A stretch of DNA of 64,000 bases from Jeotgalibaca arthritidis (GCF_011100465.1 NZ_CP049740.1:1232001-1296000), one strand, 5' to 3'. Counted from the first letter of the stretch, positions 7,717 through 16,705 are shown. Translations and numbers: made by a program. The notes: generated from the sequence alone by a model not told the origin.

Positions 7717-8278
7717 TTGTAGGAAAATGTCCTAAGTGTGGCAACAATATTGTATTAAAAAAATCGTTTTATGGTTGTTCAAATTATCCTGAATGTAAGT
7801 TTACTTTAGCTGAACATTTTAGAAAGAAAAAACTAACCAAAACGAATGTAAAAGAATTACTGGAGGGAAAAGAAACCCTGGTAAAAGGAATCAAAAACAA
7901 AGAGAAAAAGCCCTACAATGCCGTTGTAAAAATTGGGGAAAAGGGATATATTGATTTTATATCTTTCTCAAAATAAACATAAAAGCCCTTTAAAGAGGGC
8001 TTTTATATATTAATCACAAATCACTTATCACAAATCACTTATCACAAATCACAAGTGATTTGTGATTGTTGATGATAAAATAAGAATAAGAAGAAATAGA
8101 AAGAAGTGAGTGATTGTGGGAAATTTAGGCGCACAAAAAGAAAAACGAAATGATACACCAATCAGTGCAAAAAAAGATATAATGGGAGATAAGACGGTTC
8201 GTGTTCGTGCTGACTTGCACCATATCATAAAAATCGAAACAGCAAAGAATGGCGGAAACGTAAAAGAAGTTATGGAAA
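7717..8278 (+). repeat. 562-bp direct repeat, copy 2
   Basis: Identical by eye to 5920-6481: topoisomerase 3' fragment, terminator, omega operator and omega 5' part. Here omega runs into a methyltransferase instead of the erm(B) leader region. Confidence 0.92.
8012..8067 (+). promoter_or_regulatory. Omega operator, eight heptads (second chimeric copy)
   Basis: Same eight heptads in the same order as at 6215-6270. They precede the omega-methyltransferase fusion and, probably in one transcript, ant(6)-Ia. Confidence 0.85.
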
Positions 8279-8826
8279 ACGGTGCTTCCTCTGTAGTAGG
8301 TGTTGATATTTCTCATAAAATGCTCGAAGTAGCAAAAGGAAAAACCCATTTTCCACAGATTGAATATGAATGCTGTGCCATAGAAGATGTGGATTTCCCA
8401 GAGGAGAGCTTTGATGTAATACTAAGTTCGCTTGCGTTTCATTATGTAGCAGACTATGAGAATTTAATAAAAAAGATATATAGGATGCTGAAGGCTGGTG
8501 GCAATTTAGTTTTTACAGTTGAACATCCTGTTTTTACTGCTCATGGAACACAAGACTGGTATTATAACGAAAAAGGAGAAATACTGCATTTCCCGGTGGA
8601 CAATTATTATTATGAGGGCAAACGGACAGCTATGTTTTTGGAAGAAAAGGTTACAAAATATCATAGAACACTGACCACATATCTAAATACACTGCTTTCA
8701 AATAGTTTTATAATAAATCAGATTGTGGAGCCACAGCCGCCAGAGAACATGATGGATATTCCGGGGATGGCGGATGAAATGCGACGCCCAATGATGCTGA
8801 TTGTATCGGCAAAAAAGAAGATGTAA
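8110..8826 (+). CDS. Omega repressor N-terminus fused to class I SAM methyltransferase
   Basis: The 238-residue ORF begins with 55 omega residues (ribbon-helix-helix DNA-binding part) and continues into a Methyltransf_11-type domain. GVDISHKMLEVAK (motif II area), FDVILSSLAFHYV (motif IV) and LKAGGNLVFTVEHP (motif V/VI) are visible. The glycine-rich motif I is missing at the junction, so SAM binding is doubtful. The ORF is long and in frame, with the GTG start and ribosome-binding site of omega. It may be only a carry-over reading frame upstream of ant(6)-Ia. Confidence 0.8.
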   Translation: MIVGNLGAQKEKRNDTPISAKKDIMGDKTVRVRADLHHIIKIETAKNGGNVKEVMENGASSVVGVDISHKMLEVAKGKTHFPQIEYECCAIEDVDFPEESFDVILSSLAFHYVADYENLIKKIYRMLKAGGNLVFTVEHPVFTAHGTQDWYYNEKGEILHFPVDNYYYEGKRTAMFLEEKVTKYHRTLTTYLNTLLSNSFIINQIVEPQPPENMMDIPGMADEMRRPMMLIVSAKKKM

Positions 8827-8858
8827 TAATATAGAAAAAATAAACGAGGAGTATGTAA

Positions 8859-9722
8859 ATGAGATCAGAAAAAGAAATGATGGATTTAGTACTTTCTTTA
8901 GCAGAACAGGATGAACGTATTCGAATTGTGACCCTTGAGGGGTCACGCGCAAATATTAATATACCTAAAGATGAATTTCAGGATTATGATATTACATATT
9001 TTGTAAGTGATATAGAACCGTTTATATCTAATGATGACTGGCTTAATCAATTTGGGAATATAATAATGATGCAAAAGCCGGAGGATATGGAATTATTCCC
9101 ACCTGAAGAAAAGGGATTTTCCTATCTTATGCTATTTGATGATTACAATAAAATTGATCTTACCTTATTGCCCTTGGAAGAGTTAGATAATTACCTAAAG
9201 GGCGATAAATTAATAAAGGTTCTAATTGATAAAGATTGTAGAATTAAAAGGGACATAGTTCCGACTGATATAGATTATCATGTAAGAAAGCCAAGCGCAA
9301 GGGAGTATGATGATTGCTGCAATGAATTTTGGAATGTAACACCTTATGTTATTAAAGGATTGTGCCGCAAAGAGATACTGTTTGCAATCGATCATCTGAA
9401 CCAGATTCTACGGTTTGAACTACTTAGGATGATGTCGTGGAAGGTTGGGATAAAGACAGAATTTTCATTAAGTGTTGGGAAAAATTATAAGTATATTAAC
9501 AAATACATTGATGAAGATCTATGGAATAGATTATTATCTACATATCGCATGGATTCCTATGAAAATATTTGGAAGTCATTATTTATATGCCACCAATTGT
9601 TCAGGGAAGTGTCCAAAGAGGTAGCAGAACTACTGGGGTTTGATTATCCAGAGTATGGTAAGAACATAACAAGATATACCGAGGACATGTATAAAAAATA
9701 TGTTGAAAATGACTATTTTTAA
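8859..9722 (+). CDS. ant(6)-Ia: Aminoglycoside 6-nucleotidyltransferase ANT(6)-Ia (AadE)
   Basis: The 287-residue enzyme adenylylates streptomycin at position 6. The nucleotidyltransferase signature LEGSRANIN...FQDYDITYFV supplies the metal-binding acidic residues. The AGGAG ribosome-binding site precedes ATG 8859. The length is close to full-length AadE. It starts the aadE-apt-spw-lsa(E)-lnu(B) cluster known from enterococci, staphylococci and Erysipelothrix. Confidence 0.95.
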   Translation: MRSEKEMMDLVLSLAEQDERIRIVTLEGSRANINIPKDEFQDYDITYFVSDIEPFISNDDWLNQFGNIIMMQKPEDMELFPPEEKGFSYLMLFDDYNKIDLTLLPLEELDNYLKGDKLIKVLIDKDCRIKRDIVPTDIDYHVRKPSAREYDDCCNEFWNVTPYVIKGLCRKEILFAIDHLNQILRFELLRMMSWKVGIKTEFSLSVGKNYKYINKYIDEDLWNRLLSTYRMDSYENIWKSLFICHQLFREVSKEVAELLGFDYPEYGKNITRYTEDMYKKYVENDYF

Positions 9723-9765
9723 AGATTAGCAAAGATTATTAACCATAAGCAAGGGGTGTAAATGT

Positions 9766-10293
9766 ATGGAAAGTACTGATGTTATAAATGAAATTAGAGG
9801 TATATTACCTCGTAACTCAATTGGAAAATATGATTTACTAACTATTTTTACACATAAAACCGTTTTTGATAAAATTGTAAAAGTACTATCATTGGATTTT
9901 CAAAATAAAGTAGATTATGTGGCTGCCCCAGAAGCAATTGGATGGATACTAGGCACTGCCATAGCCAAAGAACTTGGAGTGGGGTTTATTGGAGTAAGAA
10001 AAGGTGATAAGCTGCCATACGCAAAAGAAGAGATTATTTCGACACATTTTACCGACTATTCAGGTCAAGATAAAAGCTTTGAAATATCTAAGAGTTCTAT
10101 TGTGAGGAACAAAAGAGTTTTGATTGTAGATGATTGGATAGAGACAGGTTCTCAAATGAAGGCTTTAATAGCTTTGTTAGAGAAATTGGATTGCAGCATT
10201 ATTGGGTTGGCTACTATTGGGATTGATATAAATGAGGTTACTCAAAAATGGATAGACAGCAGTTTTGTAGCTTATATTGGCTCAAACATATAA
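9766..10293 (+). CDS. Adenine phosphoribosyltransferase-like protein
   Basis: The 175-residue protein has the PRPP-binding loop VLIVDDWIETGSQ and the fold pattern of type I phosphoribosyltransferases. It regularly follows aadE in this resistance cluster and is usually annotated apt. Its natural substrate is not known and it has no proven resistance role. The GGGGTG ribosome-binding site lies 12 bases upstream; the gap to ant(6)-Ia is 43 bases, so co-transcription is likely. Confidence 0.8.
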   Translation: MESTDVINEIRGILPRNSIGKYDLLTIFTHKTVFDKIVKVLSLDFQNKVDYVAAPEAIGWILGTAIAKELGVGFIGVRKGDKLPYAKEEIISTHFTDYSGQDKSFEISKSSIVRNKRVLIVDDWIETGSQMKALIALLEKLDCSIIGLATIGIDINEVTQKWIDSSFVAYIGSNI

Positions 10294-10424
10294 TAAACCG
10301 AAAGAAAATCTTGAATCAAAATTTTGGATGGCGTTAATTTACAATACAACGAAAGATGTTTACTCTTTTTTTATAAATTTTAAGAGGCGTTAAAAAACAG
10401 TTTTCAGACGAAAGGAGATCGAAG

Positions 10425-11233
10425 TTGAGTATAGATTTAAGTAACAAAAAAATTCCGAAAGAAGCAATTCAAGCATTAAAAACTATAGCGGAACTACTTG
10501 ATAATATGTTAATTGGGGTGTATTTGTATGGTTCGGCAGTAATGGGTGGTTTACGTATGAATAGCGATGTAGATATTTTGGTAATAACAAATCAAAGTTT
10601 ATCTGAAAAAACTCGAAGGAATCTTACAAATAGGTTAATGCTTATATCTGGGAAAATAGGAAACATAAAAGATATGAGGCCTCTTGAAGTTACGGTCATA
10701 AATCAAAAGGATATTGTCCCTTGGCATTTCCCCCCAAATATGAATTTATGTATGGCGAGTGGCTAAGAGAGCAGTTTGAAAAGGGAGAAATTCCTGAGTC
10801 GACTTATGATCCGGATTTAGCAATACTTTTAGCACAACTAAGAAAAAATAGTATTAACCTTTTGGGACCAAAGGCAACAGAAGTAATTGAGCCTGTGCCA
10901 ATGACAGATATTCGAAAAGCAATTAAAGAATCGTTGCCCGGGTTGATAGCTAGCATTAACGGTGACGAACGCAATGTGATTTTAACTTTAGCCAGAATGT
11001 GGCTGACAGCATCTACTGGTGAAATTCGCTCAAAAGATCTGGCAGCTGAATGGGCGATACCTCAATTACCCGATGAGCATGCTACTTTACTCAACAAAGC
11101 GAGAGAGGCTTATTTAGGAGAGTGTGTTGACAAGTGGGAAGGAATGGAATCTGAGGTGGCTGAACTCGTTAATCATATGAAAAAGTCTATAGAGTCTTCC
11201 CTTAATATCCAATTACCTTTTCGAATAGTTTAA
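10425..11233 (+). pseudogene. spw: Spectinomycin nucleotidyltransferase spw, frameshifted
   Basis: Two overlapping frames (TTG 10425-10766 and 10721-11233) together give a complete ANT(9)-type enzyme of about 269 residues. The nucleotidyltransferase motif LYGSAVMGGLRMNSDVDIL is in the first part and the C-terminal helical domain (EWLREQFEKGEIPES onward) in the second. The shift falls at the C6-A3 run 10730-10738: one base less than needed to keep PPKYEFMYGEW in frame. Spectinomycin resistance from this copy is doubtful unless the missing base is a sequencing or assembly error in the homopolymer. Confidence 0.88.
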
Positions 11234-11366
11234 ATATAACAAAGACTAGTTGTTAATGTGCATTATTGATTGCTTCGATATGTTCCCCCATATATCAGTT
11301 TCTTAAAAAATAATCAAAATACCGTTGATACGTTCCCGCGAACGAAAGGGTTAAAAATCAGCTTAA

Positions 11367-11702
11367 GACATCAATGCCATCAACTCGAGCCACGTTGAGA
11401 CGTGTGTTTTATTGTCCCACAAAAGTGCAGACGATTTTATCAGTGTAAAAATGGAGTACGCAGACGACCGAAAAATCCAGCCAGATCGTATCACCTACAG
11501 GCTTATTCAGGAGTATATCGAAGAAAAGTACGGCTTCAAAGTTCACACTGCAAACATTGCAGAGGTCAAAAGAAACTTAGGCCTGCCGATGTACGACGCA
11601 CCAAACGCAGTTGAAGAACTAAAACGCCCATATAAACCAGCACCAGAATATAAAGTAGAAGCTATTAAAGACGCATTAAGGCACTTCAAGGTCATAGATT
11701 AA
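11367..11702 (+). pseudogene. C-terminal remnant of an RlmD/RumA-type RNA methyltransferase
   Basis: The open frame begins right after a stop at 11364-11366 and reads SSHVETCVLLSHKSADD, which is the end of the RumA/RlmD (23S rRNA uracil-5 methyltransferase) catalytic domain. It continues with the extra C-terminal tail found in Firmicutes (YKPAPEYKVEAIKDALRHF). The catalytic Cys and SAM motifs are absent. A relic carried with the lsa(E) segment. Confidence 0.7.
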
Positions 11703-11752
11703 AGTAAAGTACCCTTTCAGCAGATCATTACTGTTGAGAGGGTCTTACTTTT

Positions 11753-12211
11753 TCAGAAGCCGGCCAATGTAAGGATAGCCCTACAAGATTGCGGGTCTTT
11801 CTCTTCGAGCCATGTTTCCAGATTGCTTATAGCGATATCCTTTTGAATATGGATGCTCTCTTCAAATCGATATTCGATTGCACATGTAAGGATATCAACA
11901 GGTTCATCAAGAACCTTACCGCCAAGAACTGGGTATTCGTCAATTACAATCCAGTCAGGTGGGAGACCATCAAAGAGAGCCTGCGGATACAATTCCCTAA
12001 AGTGAATCTCAATTTCCATAGCTTCGATCTCACCTTGTTCTTTATCTGGGTAACAAGTGGCATAAGATACATCGAAGCCTCTAGTGAGCAGCATCTGAAC
12101 GACATTGATGAGTTCAATATCAACAGGAATGGTCTTATCGGCGCATTTACAACAAGGCTTCGACCAAATTTCACTGTATAGCTCTAAACATCGTGGACAC
12201 ATCGTCATCAT
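11753..12211 (-). CDS. Hypothetical protein with N-terminal zinc-ribbon-like cysteines
   Basis: The 152-residue acidic protein starts MMTMCPRCLELY and has a second cysteine pair CCKC at residues 20-23, a probable zinc ribbon. The rest (ELINVVQMLLTRGFDVSYATC; LPPDWIVIDEYPVLGG) looks like a small alpha/beta fold. GGAAGTG lies upstream of ATG 12211. I do not recognise a function; similar proteins accompany conjugative or mobilisable elements of gut Firmicutes. Confidence 0.6.
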   Translation of the reverse strand: MMTMCPRCLELYSEIWSKPCCKCADKTIPVDIELINVVQMLLTRGFDVSYATCYPDKEQGEIEAMEIEIHFRELYPQALFDGLPPDWIVIDEYPVLGGKVLDEPVDILTCAIEYRFEESIHIQKDIAISNLETWLEEKDPQSCRAILTLAGF

Positions 12212-12272
12212 ACAATCACTTCCTTCACCAGTTTATAGAAAGTAGTTCTTTTAAGATTAAGTGCCTGCATAG

Positions 12273-12857
12273 TTGCAGTTGCAGTTTGCTCGCCAGTGCG
12301 GTGATATTTACCGCCGGGTACACTGGAATAACCGAGGTTACAAGTCTATTGTTTGGAGATGCGTCAGCCGTTTGGAGGAAAAAGGATCTGAATGTACTGC
12401 CCCTACCATAAACGAGGAAACATTGCAGACAGCAGTGGTCAAGGCTATTAACGAACTTTTGGCTAACAAAGAACCCTTCCTCCAGGCGTTGCAGAAAAAC
12501 ATAGCTACTATACTTAATGAAGAAAATGATAATGCCACCAATGATATTGATAGCAAATTGGAAGAATTACAACAACAGCTTCTTATCCAAGCAAAATCCA
12601 AGAATGACTATGAAGATGTGGCTGATGAAATCTACCACCTTCGAGAATTGAAGCAAAATGCACTTGTTGAAAATGCAGAGCGTGAAGGAAAAAGGCAACG
12701 AATCGCTGAAATGACTGATTTCTTTAATGAACAATCCTGTGAGTTAGAGGAATATGATGAGCAGTTAGTAAGGAGGCTTATAGAAAAAGTTACGGTATTT
12801 CATGATAAGTTCGCCGTTGAATTCAAATCAGGAGTCGAGATTGATGTAGAAGGGTAA
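12273..12857 (+). pseudogene. C-terminal remnant of a large serine recombinase
   Basis: The frame lacks the catalytic resolvase domain. It starts within a recombinase zinc-beta-ribbon-like region (CGDIYRRVHWNNRGYKSIVWRC) and continues through a long coiled coil (residues about 70-160) to RRLIEKVTVFHDKFAVEF, the standard end of large serine recombinases of transposons such as the Tn4451/TndX type. The missing N-terminal half means it cannot act. It marks an old transposon end upstream of lsa(E). Confidence 0.75.
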
Positions 12858-12885
12858 TCTTTAGAAAGAGAACAGAAGAATTATA

Positions 12886-12914
12886 TTGGATTTTTAAAGA
12901 TAATATGATATAAT
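12886..12914 (+). promoter_or_regulatory. Promoter of the lsa(E) leader
   Basis: TTGGAT (12886-12891) and TATAAT (12909-12914) with a 17-base spacer, 23 bases before the leader ORF start. Confidence 0.7.
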
Positions 12915-12936
12915 AAAACGACTTGGAGGTGGAAGA

Positions 12937-12957
12937 ATGTATAACTTTTCTTGCTAA
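12937..12957 (+). CDS. Six-residue leader peptide upstream of lsa(E)
   Basis: GGAGG (12925-12929) is followed 7 bases later by ATG and the codons for MYNFSC, then TAA. The coding bases AACTTTTCTTGC can pair with GCAAGAAAGTT at 13024-13034, which can instead pair with the terminator arm at 13127-13136. It therefore has the form of a regulatory upstream ORF. Confidence 0.6.
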   Translation: MYNFSC

Positions 12958-13112
12958 TTATATGATGCATAATAAGATATTTAAAGAAACGGCTATAGAA
13001 CCGTTTGTTTTGTTATGCAAATTGCAAGAAAGTTAAGTATTCTACACTCAATAATACATTACAGTAACCTTATGTTATGTATAACAAAAGGTAATAATAG
13101 TATTTGTTTTTG

Positions 13113-13143
13113 AGCCGTAAGAATTTACTTTCTTGCGGCTTTT
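13113..13143 (+). terminator. Attenuator terminator upstream of lsa(E)
   Basis: An 11-bp stem (AGCCGTAAGAA with TTCTTGCGGCT, one G-U pair), a short loop and a T-run ends 156 bases before the lsa(E) ATG. Its 3' arm overlaps the ACTTTCTTGC segment complementary to 13024-13033, giving a competing antiterminator. Bases 13144-13299 hold no convincing gene. Confidence 0.7.
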
Positions 13144-13299
13144 AATATTTGTAAAAGAAAGGAAGATAAACGTGATAGACAATGATACTATGTCATTCAT
13201 GACAAAATCCTTGCAGAGTTGGATAACATTATAGAGTAATTAATGCCGAAAACCGACTTTGCTTATAAAATTTTTATAATGTAAAGGAGGAAGAAATAT

Positions 13300-14784
13300 A
13301 TGTCCTTAATAAATGTTTCAAATCTAACTTTTTCATATGAAGGAAGTTATGACAATATTTTTGAAAATGTAAGTTTTCAGATAGATACAGATTGGAAACT
13401 CGGTTTTATTGGAAGAAACGGACGCGGTAAAACTACTTTCTTAAATTTACTGCTTGGCAAATATGCGTATTCCGGCAATATAAGTTCTACAGTTAAGTTT
13501 GAGTATTTTCCTTATGATGTGGAAGATAAGAGTCTATATACAATTGAAGTAATGAAGAGTATTTGTACGGAATGTATGGATTGGGAGATTTTTCGTGAAA
13601 TATCATTGCTTGATGTTCAAGAAGATGCTTTATATCGTCCGTTTAATACATTGTCAAATGGTGAGCAAACGAAGGTCCTTCTTGCAGCTTTATTCCTTAC
13701 AGCGAGTTGTTTCCTGCTTATTGATGAACCTACAAACCATCTTGACATCGATGCACGTAATGTAGTGCAAAACTATTTGAAACGCAAGAAGGGGTTTATT
13801 TTGGTATCTCATGATAGAAGCTTACTTGATCAATGTGTTGACCATATACTATCTATCAATAAAACGAATATCGAAATCCAAAAGGGAAATTTTACTTCTT
13901 GGTGGGAGAACAAAACGTTACAAGATAATTTTGAACTGGCAGAAAACAAGAAACTCCTTAAAGAAATAGGAAGGTTGTCTTATGCAGCAAAACGTAGTTC
14001 AAACTGGTCAAATAAAGTAGAAAAAAGTAAATATGGAACAACAAATTCTGGTTCAAAACTGGATAAGGGTTATGTTGGACATAAGGCTGCAAAAGCGATG
14101 AAACGTGCCAAAAATATTGAGTCAAGACATCAGGAAGCCGTTTTACAAAAATCAGAACTGCTCCACAACATTGAACAATATGATGACTTAAAAATTTCAC
14201 CACTTGAATTTCACAAAGAGTGCTTAATAGAAGCGAATGATTTATCATTGTCTTATGGAGATAAAGAAGTATGCAGTAATCTTAATTTCAGAGTCAATAT
14301 TGGTGATAGAGTTGCCATTATCGGAAAAAATGGGAGTGGTAAGTCTAGTATCCTAAAATTGATTAATGGAGATGATATTAAATTTACCGGAAATTTTATG
14401 CTAGCAAGTGGACTAAAAATTTCTTATATTTCGCAAGATACTTCATATTTAAAAGGTAATCTATCTGAATTTGCCTATAATAATAAGATCGATGAAACTC
14501 TATTTAAAACGATTCTTCGTAAACTGGATTTTAATAGAGAGCAGTTTGATAAGAACATGGTGGATTTTAGTGCTGGTCAGAAAAAGAAAGTACTAATTGC
14601 TAAAAGCCTTTGTGAAAGTGCACATTTGTATATATGGGATGAGCCATTGAACTATATTGATATTTTTTCACGTATCCAAATTGAAAAAATGATTTTGGAA
14701 TATTGTCCTACACTATTGTTTGTGGAGCATGATGATGCTTTTTGCAATAACATTTGTACGAAAAATATTAATTTAGGTTTGTAG
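13300..14784 (+). CDS. lsa(E): ABC-F ribosomal protection protein Lsa(E)
   Basis: The 494-residue protein has two ATP-binding cassettes and no membrane domain. Walker A motifs are GRNGRGKT (residues 38-45) and GKNGSGKS; signatures are LSNGEQTKV and FSAGQKKKV; the first Walker B ends LLIDEPTNHLD. ABC-F proteins of the Lsa group displace lincosamides, pleuromutilins and streptogramin A from the ribosome. AAAGGAGG precedes the ATG. The second Walker B (YIWDEPLNYID) is typical for Lsa(E). It is probably controlled by the attenuator upstream. Confidence 0.95.
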   Translation: MSLINVSNLTFSYEGSYDNIFENVSFQIDTDWKLGFIGRNGRGKTTFLNLLLGKYAYSGNISSTVKFEYFPYDVEDKSLYTIEVMKSICTECMDWEIFREISLLDVQEDALYRPFNTLSNGEQTKVLLAALFLTASCFLLIDEPTNHLDIDARNVVQNYLKRKKGFILVSHDRSLLDQCVDHILSINKTNIEIQKGNFTSWWENKTLQDNFELAENKKLLKEIGRLSYAAKRSSNWSNKVEKSKYGTTNSGSKLDKGYVGHKAAKAMKRAKNIESRHQEAVLQKSELLHNIEQYDDLKISPLEFHKECLIEANDLSLSYGDKEVCSNLNFRVNIGDRVAIIGKNGSGKSSILKLINGDDIKFTGNFMLASGLKISYISQDTSYLKGNLSEFAYNNKIDETLFKTILRKLDFNREQFDKNMVDFSAGQKKKVLIAKSLCESAHLYIWDEPLNYIDIFSRIQIEKMILEYCPTLLFVEHDDAFCNNICTKNINLGL

Positions 14785-14837
14785 AGATTTTGAGTTGCCA
14801 CAATAACTAAAAGATATTTACATGAAAGGGTGAAGAA

Positions 14838-15641
14838 ATGTTAAAACAAAAAGAATTAATTGCAAACGTTAAGAATCTTACTGAGTCAGATGAACGAATT
14901 ACAGCTTGTATGATGTATGGATCGTTTACCAAAGGAGAAGGTGACCAATACTCTGATATAGAGTTCTATATATTTTTGAAAGATAGTATAACCTCGAACT
15001 TTGATTCATCCAACTGGTTGTTTGACGTAGCTCCGTACTTGATGCTTTATAAAAATGAGTACGGAACAGAGGTAGTTATTTTTGATAATCTTATACGTGG
15101 GGAATTTCATTTCCTTTCTGAAAAAGATATGAACATAATCCCCTCGTTTAAAGATTCAGGTTATATTCCTGATACGAAGGCTATGCTTATTTACGATGAA
15201 ACAGGGCAATTAGAAAATTATTTATCAGAGATAAGTGGTGCAAGACCAAATAGACTTACTGAAGAAAATGCTAATTTTTTGTTGTGTAATTTCTCTAATC
15301 TATGGTTGATGGGAATCAACGTTCTAAAAAGAGGAGAATATGCTCGTTCATTAGAACTCTTATCACAACTTCAAAAAAATACACTACAACTTATACGTAT
15401 GGCAGAAAAAAATGCTGATAATTGGCTAAACATGAGTAAAAACCTTGAAAAAGAAATTAGCCTTGAAAATTATAAAAAATTTGCAAAGACCACTGCTCGA
15501 TTAGATAAGGTAGAATTATTTGAAGCCTATAAAAATTCTTTGCTATTAGTTATGGATTTGCAAAGTCACCTTATTGAACAATACAACTTAAAAGTTACAC
15601 ATGACATTTTAGAAAGATTGTTGAATTACATTAGTGAATAG
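14838..15641 (+). CDS. lnu(B): Lincosamide nucleotidyltransferase Lnu(B)
   Basis: The 267-residue enzyme adenylylates lincomycin and clindamycin. The nucleotidyltransferase core YGSFTKGEGDQYSDIEFYIF gives the GS...DxE metal-binding pattern, followed by a helical C-terminal domain. It starts 53 bases after lsa(E) with GAAAGGGTG as ribosome-binding site. The lsa(E)-lnu(B) pair is a fixed unit in the known multi-resistance cluster and is probably one transcript. Confidence 0.96.
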   Translation: MLKQKELIANVKNLTESDERITACMMYGSFTKGEGDQYSDIEFYIFLKDSITSNFDSSNWLFDVAPYLMLYKNEYGTEVVIFDNLIRGEFHFLSEKDMNIIPSFKDSGYIPDTKAMLIYDETGQLENYLSEISGARPNRLTEENANFLLCNFSNLWLMGINVLKRGEYARSLELLSQLQKNTLQLIRMAEKNADNWLNMSKNLEKEISLENYKKFAKTTARLDKVELFEAYKNSLLLVMDLQSHLIEQYNLKVTHDILERLLNYISE

Positions 15642-16315
15642 GAGAGTAACGTTATTCACAGTATTGGGTACTGAAAATTAACAGCATACCTCAGTTTTTC
15701 AAAAAACAGCGAAGCCTATGGATATGTTCCCGTCTACCGATAGTGCAAAAAGTGTCGTGGATATGTTTCCGAGAACGGACATACACAAATGACATTCATT
15801 CTGTCCTCTCAATCCATGTGGAAGCAGTATGTCTGTTAACAAGAAAATAATTATTGTTCGTCCTGACGAGTTGTTAGACTCGAAAAGGATAAACATCATT
15901 TTTAGAACCGGTAGCCGATTTTTGGCTAGCGGTTTTTTGGGCTCTTTGGCAAATAGTGGTGATTGAATCTCGCGCTATCCTATGGAAAACCGCCTTGTGT
16001 GAGGGGCTGCGAGACCGCTTCGATCCTAGAATTGCTGAAGCACGAATCTAGCGTCACTCACATTTCATCTTTTGACGTAGCTGAGACAAGGTGTTTTTCT
16101 TCGATCCGCTAGTGGTTAATCTCTTTTTGGTGCAAATATGGTTTAGAATTTCTTTGCATGGCTTAAGGGAGTGGAGAATCGGATATTAGTAGGATTTACA
16201 TCCACAGATAAAAATAGGCTTGATTTTAACAGCGAAACTAAAATACCCTACTTAAATGAAGTGATAGATTAGATGTTGGGTTGTTAGGAGATGCTTAAAA
16301 ATCCTATGCAATCAA
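15642..16315. other. Gene-free stretch after lnu(B)
   Basis: No credible gene. It contains two copies of a GGATATGTT(C/T)CC motif (15719, 15759) related to motifs near 11275 and 11325 on the other side of the lsa(E)-lnu(B) segment, a terminator at 15906, and about 350 bases of non-coding sequence with higher G+C before the third topoisomerase fragment. Confidence 0.5.
15906..15938 (+). terminator. Terminator downstream of lnu(B)
   Basis: The stem AACCGGTAGCC/GGCTAGCGGTT (one mismatch) with a 7-base loop is followed by a T-run. Confidence 0.7.
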
Positions 16316-16596
16316 CCTAAGTGTGGTAACAATATTGTATTAAAAAAATCGTTTTATGGTTGTTCAAATTATCCTGAATGTAAGTTTACTTTAGCTGAAC
16401 ATTTTAGAAAGAAAAAACTAACCAAAACGAATGTAAAAGAATTACTGGAGGGAAAAGAAACCCTGGTAAAAGGAATCAAAAACAAAGAGAAAAAGCCCTA
16501 CAATGCCGTTGTAAAAATCGGAGAAAAGGGATATATTGATTTTATCTCTTTCTCAAAATAAACATAAAAGCCCTTTAAACAGGGCTTTTATATATT
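16316..16596 (+). pseudogene. Third, diverged fragment of the topoisomerase 3' end
   Basis: From CCTAAGTGTGG onward this matches 5934-6213 with several base changes (GGTAAC for GGCAAC, AATCGGAG for AATTGGGG, AAACAGGG in the terminator). It encodes the final zinc-ribbon region of the topoisomerase. Unlike the other two copies it leads into the complete delta-omega-epsilon-zeta block, so its right side is the ancestral arrangement. Confidence 0.85.
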
Positions 16597-16659
16597 AATC
16601 ACAAATCACTTATCACAAATCACAAGTGATTAATCACAAATCACTTGTGATTTGTGATT
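16597..16659 (+). promoter_or_regulatory. Omega operator at the delta promoter, nine heptads
   Basis: Nine contiguous heptads: four direct, one inverted, two direct, two inverted (AATCACA, AATCACT, TATCACA, AATCACA, AGTGATT, AATCACA, AATCACT, TGTGATT, TGTGATT). Placed just before delta, it should let omega repress the delta promoter. Confidence 0.88.
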
Positions 16660-16705
16660 CTTAATGATACAATATTACTATACAAAAAAAGAATGGGGCG
16701 TAGTT

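Noticed and set aside
11402..11614. ORF overlapping the RlmD remnant in another frame
   Set aside because: The alternative frame gives an Arg/Cys-rich shadow peptide; the other frame matches the RlmD C-terminus.
15699..15899. Minus-strand ORF downstream of lnu(B)
   Set aside because: No ribosome-binding site, low-quality hydrophobic sequence, overlaps repeat motifs.
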